From Pegea sp. RAD2-039 (lineage: Eukaryota; Chordata; Thaliacea; Salpida; Salpidae), in NCBI GenBank assembly GCA_034620365.1, contig JAQGEQ010000071.1:3534001-3598000 (forward strand): DNA of 64,000 nucleotides, written 5' to 3'. This document shows positions 36,581 through 49,124 of this stretch, one piece after another; within the stretch, counting starts at the first letter, position 1, and each line of letters begins with the position of its first letter. Below the pieces are notes generated by a model. It was not told the origin of the DNA. It did no database searches and was given only the letters and a program-made list of their open reading frames with translations. A program made the translations under genes and the position numbers.

Positions 36581-39500
36581 GACTTGATTTCGTCAACATA
36601 TTATACAAATCCAGAAAACACTTTGAAACTAATTAAGTCGAAATTATGCCAGCTAAATTTAGCTTCAAAGAAAATAAGTTTAAATAAAGACTTATTCTAT
36701 TATCTTTTATAAGAAATTGCAGATTTTTTTCAATATAACCAACTATAAAAAAAGTTTACATTTTTTTTCTAATATCAAATGTCTTTTTAATATCACCAGC
36801 AGTGAAAGCAATTTCTCTTAAACTATAATAAGGTTAGTATGAAAATAGAATTAAAAATTTATTATATCATTCTAACTTCAATTAGAACAAGACTAAAAAC
36901 CTTTTAAACTATTTAATTATTTTTTTTAAATCATTGTTTACTTTAGTAACTATAATGAATAACTTCAATAGTAAATTATAAACAAAATAAAAAAACAAAT
37001 TAAAATTGAAATATTCTTAATTTTAAAATAACAAACACAACTTTATAGAGCTTTAAGTAACTTAAATTAACTTACTATTCATTGTAAAATAAAAAACAAT
37101 AAAAAATCATTTATTTCAAATAAAATTTATATATGAAAATATTTCAACGAATAAGAGAGACATGAAAATTTACAAATTTTATTAAATTACTTCATAAAAT
37201 AAAAATTGTAAACAAAGTCTACTGGCAGATATTGTCACTGATTTATTAGAACTATAATTCACTAAAAAATTCATTTTGCCAAAGATTAGATTTCATTAAT
37301 TTCAAATTCAACTTAAATTTGATTTTCTAGCAAAAAAATTATCAAAATTTTACTTTATTTTTGAAAATTGTTTACAGAAAAGGTTTTAAAACTAACTATC
37401 TATTATATTCCTTATTTTACTCAAATTTATTAGAATGTAGAAGTTTTATAAAAAATAAAATTGAACAGATAAACTGTCTTTATAAAGAAAGAAAATTGTT
37501 TGTTGCAAATTAAACCCAAAAAACAAACTTGTTTAATTAAATTTTGTAACCAATAATGAACTAAAACAATTAAATACTTTAAAATCGATTCACAAATTTA
37601 GTTTCAATTAAATAAACAGAAAAAATAAATAAATAAAAGTAATTTAAAACGTTTTTATATTTAAAGATACTTAAATTATCTAATTAGAATACTATTTGTT
37701 TTTTTCTTCAAAATAATACTTTATTTAATGTACCACCAGATATTAGTTTAAAATCGATGAAAAAATAACAAAAAGTTTAAACAAAAACAAATAAATAAAA
37801 ACTGGATGAAAAAATACGATCTAAGATATTCTTATTTCAAAAATCAGTAAATAAAGTTCATAAACGAAATGAAACTGAAATAAAAAGTGTGCTTTAAAAC
37901 TTGCTACTCTATTCTAAGCGTCCCTCGTAAAAATGGTCAGACCAATAGTTTGGCCACATATAACAGGACACAAGAGGCTTTACGCTGAGATAAAAAAAGA
38001 GAAAAAAAGAGATATGACCGTTTACATACAGCGAAAGCTTCAAGCGCGAGTGTGTGTACAGAACACGTGCGTACGTTTTGCAGATATACAATTTCAAGCT
38101 TATATCTTGTAAAAATAAGACATATAAAGCTTTTAGAATGCTATTTAAAAAGTAATTAAGTTAAAATTTTAATGGATTTTTGATTTGTTTTTTTTTAATT
38201 AAAGTCATTGAAACTAACAACTCATCAAATTTAATAATTAAAACAACTTTATTAGATTTTATTTAAAATGTTTTTGTTTGAAATTATAATAAACAGAGAA
38301 AAATCCAAATGTTTGAGTAAAATTTGTGAAAAATTTTGATTGTTATTATATTTAGGCTATAGTTTGTAACAAGTGAATGTTATTCACAATAAAATAGTGT
38401 AAATAATCAACAAGGAAAAATATAAAAATGAGTTTTTTAAAGTTAAAAACAAATGATAAATTCATAAGCAATAGAGTAGAAAACTGAAAAATAAGAAAGT
38501 TTACAAAAGTATTCATCGAAGAAAATGATTAAGTAAACTAAAAAAGAAATTCAAGAAAAAAGTTGAAAGCTAGTATTCCAGTTATCAAAAACTGGCAATG
38601 TCGTGTGTGTGTTTTGCGTGAGTAAGTAAGAGAAAAATAGAGGCCCGGTCCAGACACCTTGTCCTATAGAGCAAAGAGCAAGCCATTAAACGTACATAGG
38701 TGAAAAGGTTTTTACTCAAATGAAATATAACACAAGCTTTATTTTTCAAGCATTCTAAACTTTTGTTCAAAGATTTGTCCACTTTGTCTGTTAAAGTTTT
38801 GAATAAATAAACATTTTAAACATTATTTAGATCCAGTCAAAAAAAAATTCTTAACAAGTGAAAATAGATATTATGATTAGATCTGATACAATCTCTTTAA
38901 TGCCACATAGCGGAACTATTTTTTGTATTTTAGGTATTTAAAAGTATATTAAACTTGTTAATTGATTTATTGACGATTACCTTTAAAGGGTGCAAAGCTG
39001 TTTTTACCTGAATAAATTTATATCTATATATTTAATTGAGAATTAGTGTAATGATAAATTGTTTAAGCTGTTTAATCGGACCAAATATGACCTACTCAAA
39101 CGGAAATTTACTTTAAATCGATATTTTCAGGCCGACTTTTAAAAAATAAACTATTTTTGTGAATTTTTTTTTGTTTACGCTACCATTTATTTTCATCCAT
39201 TAAATCATTTAAACAAAGGTACTACGATCTTTAACTATTTATTTTGTTATTTTTAAGCCACTAACACTAAATTAAACAAACAAATTCCACTTGTGAGTTA
39301 ATCATCGAATAGCTTTCTGCAACCACTAATAGCAGAATAAAGATAGCAGTTGGAAAAAAGGGTTACCAAAAAAATTGTTTATAATTTACTGTCGAGCATA
39401 AGCTGATTCCAAAGATGCCAGTTCCACATGACTGATCCAAAACCGAGACTTTAAAAAGTAAAACTTCTTATATCAAAAGAGAAGGAGTTAAAAGGAGAGA

Positions 39501-40584
39501 TATGAGCTTTTGAAAGATCTATGAATTGAGCGACTTGTTACCCTTCTGTCATTTATTGCAAGTATGACTCATGTATGTGTTTGCTTCTGTAAACTAAAAA
39601 GCCTTCCTTTGGCTAGTTTTATTGAAGAACAGGCAAGCACTTAATAATTGTATTTCTAATTTTTAGTTTTACTTCTTTTGCCAATTTTTAATGGTTTTCA
39701 AGAAACAAGCGCAAAAAAGCTGTTAGTTTAATAAGCGAGGAACCAATCACAATGAAAGTTGAGTATTTAAAAAAGATAAAGACAAAATCTTGAAAAGACA
39801 TTTTAGTAGAGTTTTGTTTTGTTTGAAATTAGTTTTTATTTGACTAAATCAATTCAATTTTTTGAAATTACTTTAATCAATATGATGTTTTGAGTTAAAA
39901 CGTATTTTTACTTTTTTCTTCTGAATTATTTCAAATCAAAAATGTACAGTTTGAATCACGTGACGTAGGAGATGAGTTAGTTCTTTTTAACTGAAATAGA
40001 TGATAAAAAGTTCAAAATTAATTGCTATTTAGCTTTAGAAGAAGTAAAAGTTTACAGGAAAACTATAAAAATAATTTTTATTTATCTAAATAAAGTTAGA
40101 AAAGATTTAATAAGATTTATAAAAGAAATCTTGAATCAAGAAAACCATTTCTGAAAAAATAAGTTCAAGTTTAACTTTCGAAAGCAATAATTAGATATTG
40201 ATTTTCAAATGATATCAATTATATCGTAAAAGCGGTATGACGTCATCAGAACATGTTGAAGATTACAATTTGAAATTTTCCGTCGATATTTACGTCTTTT
40301 GACTTTTTGAATCGATTTAATTTTTGTCTTTGGAGAGAGATGCAGATCTTATCGATTACATCTTTCAACAAAAGATTTTTTGTACATGAATAGAACTCAA
40401 TTAATCAATAAGATTTTAACTGATGATCACCAGAAAATGGTTCCGGCTTAATATTGGTGATTTTCTACTAAATATTCTCTCATTTTCTTCAGCACATTTT
40501 TTATTCATCTTTTTTCGAACACAGTTGAAGCTAGAAGTGAAAAAGTTGCGACAGAGTTATTCAGATTTAAGTTTTCGAGTAAAA
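36581..40584. other. Four-kilobase AT-rich spacer
   Basis: No gene recognised. Two slightly GC-richer islands lie near 37.9-38.1 kb (containing GAACACGTGCGTACG) and 38.58-38.7 kb; neither encodes anything I recognise. One ATCACGTGACGTA site lies near 39.956 kb and one ATGACGTCATC near 40.238 kb, about 350 bases upstream of the RGS start. Confidence 0.55.
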
Positions 40585-42901
40585 ATGAGTCAGCCTCAAA
40601 AGACTTTATTGAAAAACTTAGGCAGAAGCAGCAGCAAAGGCACCTTCAGTTACCGGTAAGTTGTTTGTTGAAAAATAAATCATAAGTTTAAAAAGTTTAC
40701 TTATTCATCACAGGATTTTTTAATATATTTTCTGCTAATTGATAATTTCTAGATTATTGATTTAATAAAGGTTTAGTTTAAATCAGAAACTTAAAAGCTT
40801 TTTTTCGTTTCTTTCAAGTTATTCTGATGAAAATGTAAATTTTAATGGAGAACGAGGCTTCCGTATCTTCGGTAAAGTATTCTTCCACTCACTTTGTGCT
40901 TTTAACTTTCAAATCTATTTTTAGCGACCAATTTACGATGTTGCACTTTGATAGAATTGTTGTTTATCTCCAGATAAAACACAGAAGCTTAAAAAAAGCT
41001 GTCAAATATTAAATCAATTTATTATCATAATCAAACCTACCGCTCGATTAATCAAAACTAGTTACTCTTGTAACAATTAATTATAAAACTGAAAAGACAA
41101 CTGAGTCTTTAATAAGCTATTTAAAGATTCCACTTATCATCCAGTAATCATCAGCTAGTGATTTCAAGTTAATTATAGATAAGGAAGAGACTTCAAGCAA
41201 AGAGGAACCGAAAAACTCAACTTTTCATAAACGCAAGACAATGCTTGAACTCTTCCGCCGTAACAACGAAGACGATACAGTTAATGACGTCATACTATGA
41301 CGTCATCTTTACAGTAATCAAACTTTGATACAGCAAACTCAACGAGCCAATAGCGAAGGGAATTTACTTGAAAGCTGCAAATCGAAACCAACAAAGAAGT
41401 TGTCATGGTTACAACGCGGAGAAGGCTTCTTCAATCAAGTCGAACTGTTCTTGTCCAGAAAGAACCATTCAATAGAGAAAAGGTTCGATGACGTCATCGC
41501 GTCGCGATTACCAGTTTTATTCTTTTGAAATATTCCAGTGCTGATGAGCCGGAATTTAAGGACATTGTTCTGGAAGACGTTCTTTCATCACCAGGTGAAA
41601 GTTTGAAAAATATTTGATTGATAAAAGGTTTCTAATCGTAAAATGCGAAGAATTAAAAATAGAATCAGTTGAAATTGAATCGATATTTTGACACAAATTT
41701 GTTAATAATTCTTTTTGAAATAAAATGATCGAATTAAAATTTTATTCGAATCTCAAAAAATCCCAAAATGTTCCAACCTCTTTTATTTGAATGTTATGAT
41801 GATTGAAGACAATTTTTAGATAAAAAAAATTAAAATTCAGCAAAAAAAAATGAACTAAAAAGGAGTTTTTAGTCACGTGACTCACCCGAAAAGATTTGTT
41901 TGAAAAAATAGAAATCTTTTAGATACTTTTGAGTCTGAAATTAACAACAAACTGATCCAAGAAAATCAATAATATCAGTTTTGAGATGTTCCGCGCATCA
42001 ATTGATTCACAAAACTTATTGGTTGATTTATAAGCTTGATGAGGATAACAAGACCTCATTTACCGCCAATAAGATTTGTTGAAAGATTGTACCAACAGCA
42101 AACTTAGAGTTAATTTTAAAGATTATTGTAAACTTAAATTATAATTTTTAAATAAACTAGTTACGAATTGAACAAGCAAAAAAAATGTAAAAATTGAAAA
42201 GTAATTAACCAAAATTTCCCAAAACTTTGAGCCTAGATTGGATTTTACTAAAATTTGTAACATTTCAGATTTGCTATTGGCTAATTCTTGTCACGTGACT
42301 ATACTCATTGACATAAATGCTTCTCGCGTACAATGACGTCATCACTGATTTCTTCAGATGTTTTAATTTTTGAATGTCTAAAAAATAATAAATTAAAAAA
42401 AAACTAATTTTTCTTGAAATTCTTTTAATGTTTCAAAATGGAGACATAAATACATATCAGACAGCTGAATGGTCAGAAACCATCAAAATTAGTGAATAAT
42501 ATTTAACTTTTTTATTCATAGAACTTCTATCTTTTTTTCGTGAGTTTTTGCGTTCAGAACACAGCGAAGAGAACCTGGAGTTCTGGTTGTATGTCCAAGA
42601 ATACAAAAACGAATCAAATCAGAAGAAATGTGAAGACCTAATCGAAGAAATCTTCACAGAGTTTATTAAAAGTGGTTCACTTAAAGAGGTTGAAAGTGTT
42701 TTCAATTCACTTATAACAACCGTAACTCGGAACAACTTTCTCTTTCAGATCAATGTTAATTTTGAAATAAAAAAACGAATCAAGCAAAAAATGGGGAGCA
42801 AACAAAGAGACATTTTCGATGAAGCTGAGGAGAGTATATTTCAACTGATGAAGACTGATAGTTATCAAAGATTTAAATCCAAATACACAAGTTTGAAATA
42901 A
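40585..42901 (+). CDS. RGS-domain protein, 7 exons
   Basis: Regulator of G-protein signalling: the RGS box speeds GTP hydrolysis by G-alpha subunits at the membrane (family knowledge). Exons: 40585-40655, 40819-40871, 41179-41279, 41334-41482, 41539-41594, 42522-42688 and 42749-42901, in frame to 249 residues. The RGS box fills the last 125 or so residues: LLSFFREFLRSEHSEENLEF, EEIFTEFIKSGSLKE, then FDEAEESIFQLMKTDSYQRF to the C-terminus. The length and a domain ending at the C-terminus fit small R4-type RGS proteins. The N-terminal 120 residues are basic and Ser-rich. Introns of 54, 56 and 60 nt occur. The 54-nt one has an unusual GTTAAT donor and two TGACGTCA sites. An in-frame ATG upstream at 40423 would add 54 residues of odd, Phe-rich text, so the later start was preferred. 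Confidence 0.85.
42221..42366 (+). repeat. Dispersed repeat, copy B (carries TCACGTGAC and TGACGTCA)
   Basis: Partner of the repeat at 34889-35005, here inside intron 5 of the RGS gene. After the shared TCACGTGACTATACTCATT-GACATAAATGCT it has an insertion containing AATGACGTCATCAC, and then regains similarity at TTCAGATGTTTTA. Confidence 0.65.
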
Positions 42902-44179
42902 GCAGATTATTTTGGATTCTATTTATTTTTGAGATTGAGTGTAAGGTCTCTTTCTGATAAACTTTCTGATATTTCATTTGTTTCAACTTTCGCTTTTAAT
43001 GTGCAATAAAATCTGGTTATTATGAAAACGTTTGAAAGAAATTAGGTGAAAAGTTAAAGCTGAAATTCATCCGGGAGCTTTTGGCCTTTTGTAGAAGATT
43101 TTTAACCAATTTTTTCGACATTGATGTCAGCTTCACAGCTTTTTAGTTGATTAATGAGTTTAAAAATAACCTTTAATAAAAACGATGCAAGTGAGAATTG
43201 TATTGAAGATTTACAACTTACACCTGCATGAACTTCTAATCACAAATCGATTGATACTTCAACAGATTAACAAGTTCAGTTATTTTGATGGTTAGAAAGT
43301 TTCACAGATAAAAATGAGTAAAGATGAAAGAGAAGATGATAACTGGTGTAACAGATAAAGCTCTGAAACAACTCCAGGTAAAATACAAATAAACAAAAAA
43401 AGTTTTAAAACTTTTTCACCTTTTTAACAACTTCTAAATCTTCTTGGAAATCAAAAGTAATTCGATTTTTACCATCATCTTGAGAACGGAGTAACTTGCT
43501 GAACGCAAAACTCCAAATCTTTTCAAATACGACACGATTAAGCGAGACATTTTAAAAAGATTATACAAACTTCCGAATTAGACTCCACCATTGAAATTCC
43601 TCTCTGCAACTCAATGATAAGTTCACATGATCTTTCATTTACAAAACAAGGATATGAACAAAACTAAAAAAAAAATATAAAAATTGCATTAAAAATCGAT
43701 TTCAACTAAAATGTTCAAACGGGTTAGGAGAAAAGCATTTCAGAAGATTTTTGTCTTGTAACGTGTCTTTTTGCCCGCAGGCATTAAACTTGTCAGTGAA
43801 GGGAACCTTGAAGAGACTTCAGTTTTTATTTAGAGCTATCTTTTTCAGGCCCTGTCAGGTTTATTGAAACTTAAATAAATAAAAGTTAATTGAGAAACAG
43901 AAAACAAAAGAGAGTTTCTTTAAGTTGAAAAAGTGAAGGAACTGTTAACAAAAGTGAATTCAATCAATAAAATAAAAAGACAAAGAAATTTGTGAGTTCA
44001 AAATGAAAGTTAAGATAAAAGTTTGTTCTGCTCAAACCAAATTTTTGTTGTTACAACATCTTGTAAGGATAAGAAATATCAATAATAAATGACCACGTGA
44101 CCACACAACAAGCTTTGTTTGTTTTCGTTTAGATTGAAATCTTTTTAAATAAGAATAAAAATAAGAGTTTTTTGTTATT
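42902..44179. other. Spacer between the RGS and glycine-rich genes
   Basis: An AATAAA at 43006-43011, about 105 bases after the RGS stop, is a likely poly(A) signal. One CCACGTGACC site lies near 44094, about 85 bases upstream of the next start codon. No other gene or structured repeat was seen. Confidence 0.5.
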
Positions 44180-47100
44180 ATGAGGAGCTTGTTGTTGGTT
44201 CTTCTTTTTTTAACATCTGCTTTTTCTCAAAGTACAACTTCGGTACCACCAGGATATTGTGCGAATTACTTAAATCGTTACACTAAAGAAAACCAATGTA
44301 TCTACAGGTAGTTATAAACTTGTTGTAACATAAAAAATTAATTTTAAACAAATCTCAGAACTCATCAAAGAAAACGGAATTTTTCATTTCTCTTTTTTTA
44401 GATCTTCAAAAAAATAAATTAAATTTTTTTTTAAATTGAAACATTTTTTAATTAACTTGATAACTTGCTACTAATCAATTTTCTATTTTTCGAACAGCTT
44501 TATTGTCCCTAAGCATGACAAAGATGACTGTCCCAGCCTTAAAAGCGACCTGGACGATTTAAAGACAGCTGTTGCAGGTGTGAGAAGGTCACAGACGCGA
44601 ATAGATGACGTCATAACATGATTTTAGAGTTACAGAAGCAGCAACAAGTAGCATCAGAAGATCGTCATGAATTAAGAGAAAAAGCTGCTGATTTGAAGTA
44701 TATTGGAAAGTTAGAACGAGATAAAGAAATGTGTCTTTCTGATAAAGATCGTTTACAAAGTGACAACTCACGTCTGATAGCAGAAAAACAACGAATTGAA
44801 GAAACGTGAGACTAAAAAAAGGGTTTCAAATATTTTTATCAGAAATTTGATTACAGTTTGAATCAAAAGAAAATTGATTTGGTTGAAGCAGAAGGTGAAT
44901 TGGTCGAATTGAGATCGGAGTATGATCCAATGAAAATGAATTATACTCAATTGATGGATGATTATAATCAACTTGTCATTAATTACAAAAAAATGGATTC
45001 CAAACTCAACACGACTACTGAATTATACAACAAATTACAGGTTAGTACCTAACCAACTGTCCTATGACACTAACTACTTGTCTAGGCCGAACGTGAACAT
45101 CTCAATCACAATAAACATCTTCCTTCTTGTGCTGTCATCAAAATGTGGGGCTACAAGACATCTGGACCAGCTGTAATCGACCCAGATGGTGAAGGTGGCT
45201 TTCCACCTTTTAAAGTCTACTGTGATATGGACAGTGACCCAAGTACAGGAATCACAATCGTGGACCATCAGTATGAGGTACACAAAAGCATTGATGACGT
45301 CATCCTTGGGGCGAGACTTGCGGTGACCCTGAAGAAACCGTCACTAATCATTGTCCTCTTATGCGATATCGCGATTAAAAACCCCCTTGGGGAAATTACT
45401 TCCGGTTTCTATAATTTTTACGGACTAGCTTCAAATCAAGTTTTGATGATGTAATGATGGGGGAGATAAGAGGTGATGACTTGAGGGGCATCATCAAAGA
45501 CCCTCTTGTGCTACCAGGATGAAAATTGGGGTGAAAAGAGCAGCAAGGGCCCCTCGGGTTTTTTTCGGGAAATTTTAAGACCGCAATTATCGTGTTTACA
45601 AGTTTTGTTGAAATCGTAATAACTTGATGACGTCATTACAGCGAGAAACAGTCGTTGGAGGATGTAATGAAGCTGGCTGTGTATCAAAGAAAGTAAATTA
45701 TACAGGAGTCTCAATTGATCAACTTCTACAATTGACAAATATCTCAGTTGCATGTGAGCAGTACATCAGATACGGATGCTACGATTCTAAGTTACTTAAA
45801 GGAGGTAAATAGTCATGTGTCCCTCATGTGTGTTTGTGACGTCATCATATTTCAGGTACTGCATGGTGGATGTCTGGACATGGTCAGAAACAGACATACT
45901 GGGGTGGGGCACCGCCTGGTAGTGAGAAATGTGCTTGTGGAATGCAACAAACATGTTTTGATGCAAATGAGGTTTGTCATTGTGACGCTGACATTGAATC
46001 ATGGCTCTATGATGAAGGTAATGACGTCATTGACGCAGAACAGCGATTGATCAATTGATGCAGGTGTTCTTCGGGATAAATCTAGTCTTCCAGTTAAAGA
46101 GCTTCGATTTGGTGACGTAGATGAAGGATCAGGAGAACACGCAAACTTTACTCTAGGACCCTTAAAATGTCGATGGAGTAGCGATTCTACTTTTCCATCT
46201 TGCAAAGCTCTTCGCGAAGCAGGAGTCACCGCCAGTGGCATCTATCGCGTCAATCGCGACGAAAACGGTCGTGAGGTGGCGCCATTTCAAGTCCGATGTG
46301 ATTTTAGTTCGAGTGAAAGCGGAGGAACGATTCTAGTGAACTCCAATCGATTCGTATTCAATGATTGCGGCGAAACGGGGCGTTTTGGGCCCTCTCAAGC
46401 CATGTGTAATGAAGCGTATCAAGAAAGTAACGTTCGTGTGATTGTTCGAAATGGAACCCAATCCTGGAGGACCCCGAAACCGGGACGTTATCGTGTCACA
46501 GCGCGCGGTCCATCAGGGTACCACAGCCAGGAGGCAAATGCTGGTCGTGGGGCAGTTGTTAGCGGCGAGTTTGAGATTCCAACTAATAATGAAATGAGGG
46601 TAAGTGGTTGATGATGTCATTGATTGACGTCATCAGTGTCCTTCTAGATTCTGGTTGGTCAAAGAGGATTGAAGCATGCAGGAGCAGGCGGGACTTTTGT
46701 GATCAAGATGTACAAAAATTATACGGAGCATTTATTAGTGGTTGCGGGAGCTGGTGGAAGTTCAAAGAGTTTTCTCGCTAATTTTCAGGTAGTCGATGAC
46801 GTCATGTAATCAATTAATAATTTGCTGCTAGGTAACAGACGCGAGTGGTGACGTAGATGCAAAAGATGCTTCGACGACGGGAACTAATTTCGGGAGGCGT
46901 GGAGTTTCGGGGCGTGGAGGAGAGATGGGGGGAGATAATAGCGGTCCTAACACCTCAGGTGATCAAATCTTCATCTTAAGATCAAAGTGATCATCTGGAT
47001 TTTATATAGGTGGAGGTGCTGGTTTTCAGGGCAACGGAGTAGCTTCTAGTGATCTAAGATTTCGTCCTCTTCCTCAACCAGCTCTTGCCTATAAGACTCA

Positions 47101-47407
47101 CTTGTCAAAAGAGAAAGCTCCGGGTTTAGGGGGAAGTTATACCTATAATATGAATAATAATCCAACAGAGTATCATGGAGGATTCGGAGGAGGTGGATCT
47201 GCATCTAAAGATGCTCCTGGAGGTGCTGGAGGATACTCTGGGGGAGGTGGGGGACCTAATCAAGGTCACTCTGGTGGAGGTGGAAGTTTTTTTAATAAAG
47301 AATTGGCTAGCAACGCAGAAGTTGTTGTTAACAACGCGGGAAAAGGTTCAGTGATCATTGAGTATCTGGGTCCGTTGACAGAAGTTCCTGATCAGGTAGA
47401 GAGGTGA
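44180..47407 (+). CDS. Secreted coiled-coil, CNTNAP-like and ALK-type glycine-rich protein, 11 exons
   Basis: Exons: 44180-44307, 44498-44577, 44628-44805, 44857-45040, 45086-45277, 45642-45804, 45856-46017, 46064-46599, 46648-46788, 46832-46958 and 47010-47407, closing in frame to about 762 residues. MRSLLLVLLFLTSAFSQ is a signal peptide. Residues about 70-190 are charged coiled coil. Next comes a fibrinogen-like module of the type in contactin-associated proteins: CAVIKMWGYKTSGPAVIDPD, PFKVYCDM, then CEQYIRYGCYDS and AWWMSGHGQKQTYWGGAPPG with CDADIESW and ANFTLGPLKC. A second PFQVRCDF half-module follows. It ends in a glycine-rich domain (GRYRVTARGPSG, LLVVAGAGGS, GGFGGGGSASK, GGGGSFF, KGSVIIEYLG) like that of ALK/LTK. 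No transmembrane segment or kinase follows. Six of ten introns are under 60 nt or carry TGACGTCA. A further exon after CAG at 47397 cannot be excluded. Confidence 0.8.
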
Positions 47408-47446
47408 TTTGGGTCGTTTAGGGGGGAAAGTCGAGGCTTGGTAAAC

Positions 47447-49124
47447 TTATTTATGTCTTTTTTGATTTGTTCTTCTTAAAATTTGTCTATAAAAATTGTC
47501 GAGGCTCACTTGTTCAGATGTGATGACGTCAGCGACGAGCCATCGTGCTTTGTTGATGAAATCCATTAAATCGTCTGAAATAATCGATTTGAAAGGATTA
47601 AAAAATCCAATTTGAATAAATCGAGTTTAAAAAGGTCAAAGTTGAACTTTGGTTTGAAAATCTTTTCAAAGTTTCATTTAAAATTGTTAAATAAATAATT
47701 CGAATTTTTTTTACGTTTTGTGTTGAAGCTAAAATGTAGATGAGTTTTTGTGTCATGTTGAAGATTAATCTTGTAAGGATGCAACATGTTTGAGCTTTTC
47801 TCAATTCTTATCAAACATTGACAAATATTGAAGATGTAAAAACACTTTTTCCAATCATCTTCAACAACCTAGAAATATCATTTTAAAAGATTCTTAATTT
47901 TGAATATTTTTACCGGTGGTATCTGGAACAAATAAATTCTTTTTCCTCTAAGTACAACAAAGGTAAAAGTCCAAATATCTTCTGCTGAAAGATTAATCCA
48001 AGATGCAAAATAGACATTTTGTTTACTGATAGAAGTCAACTAAATAAGATTCAATCATCGAATTGTATGGCCGCATCTTATCAGCTCTTTCGCTTACTTT
48101 TGAAATATTTGATTTGATGACAGCAGAGTTGATAAGATGAATTATTTGATTTTGTTGCTGTTGGCAATTAAAGATCAAAACTCCATTTGAACGACTGTTT
48201 TTATCTATCAATTCTGTCTCATTTCTATTAATAATTGATTAGAAGCCATTTTCGTATCTTAAAAACTTACTGATTTTCACCACGTGACTTAATTTGAAGT
48301 CGAATAAAACTCAAATCAATTTCCATTTTGTGGATTTTTTCACCTGGAAGTTTCTCATTTCAAACTTTGAAAATTTCGGTTTAAACTTTTACCAGATTGA
48401 AGATCTGTTTGAATCTGCCCTAAAGATCGAATAGTCAAACATGCTTGTGGTCCACATTGTCGTAATTCAGTGACAACTTGATCATGAAAAAGGTTCCCAA
48501 CATATTTACTATTCACCGATATAATTTCATCTCCCGGTTTTAAACTCAAATCTGAAAGAAAAGATCTTTTCAAAACATCAATTTGAAGATTACTCTGAAA
48601 ATACATTTTTATCATTCAATTATCAATTATCAATCCGTGATCAACCAATTAATAAAGAGATTCAAATGATCTCAAAATCACATGACTTGATCTTAGAAGA
48701 AGTTAGATTCATAAAAATTGACTTTAAAACTGATTTTTTGATTGAATTTTTTTGCAATTATTAATTTGAAATTTCTAAAATTATTGAAACAAATAATCGA
48801 AGGATAATAAATCGAGATAAAATTTCAAATAAGTGACCTGATACTTCTGTGAAAATTCGTGAAATTGAAATAGGGCTTCTATGCTCGGCTCCTCCCTTAA
48901 TACTGATCCCAAATCCTCCATCAAAGTTACGGTTGACAACAACAACCTTTTCTTCGCAGATCTAAATAACAAACTGAATAACAAACTGAAATTGTTTAGT
49001 TGTCAAAGTTTTTTGAACAAACTTTTTCGTATAAATTCAAAACTAGCTGATTTGAAGCAAAATTGATCTGAACTTGTCGGATTTGACCATTTGGGAATTT
49101 GAAGCTGAAAAAGTTTTCTTCCAT
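47447..49124 (-). CDS. Short gamma-syntrophin-like PDZ/PH protein, 8 exons
   Basis: Syntrophins are membrane-associated adaptors of the dystrophin complex. Exons in transcript order: 49124-49023, 48961-48838, 48551-48393, 48343-48271, 48224-48098, 48039-47914, 47868-47715 and 47574-47447, in frame to 330 residues. The PDZ domain reads VVVVNRNFDGGFGISIKGGA, ISISRIFTEVS, DLSLKPGDEIISVN, then VVTELRQCGPQACLTIRS. PH-like text follows: IIHLINSAVIKSNISK, then WTFTFVVLRGKRIYLFQIPP, and finally DLMDFINKARWLVADVI. Vertebrate gamma-syntrophins are over 500 residues, and the C-terminal syntrophin-unique region seems absent. The alternative is that CAA|GTGAGC at the end of exon 8 is a used donor and more exons exist, but only 40 bases separate it from the convergent gene. 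The first ATG directly follows an intron-like TTTTTAG. Confidence 0.8.

Noticed and set aside
37909-38782. Short frames in the 36.6-40.6 kb spacer
   Set aside because: No motif, splice context or family resemblance; codon use looks like the surrounding AT-rich DNA.
40423-40584. Upstream in-frame ATG of the RGS gene
   Set aside because: The extra 54 residues are Phe-rich and unlike RGS N-termini; the ATG at 40585 in AAAAATGAG context gives a normal-sized protein. It cannot be fully excluded.
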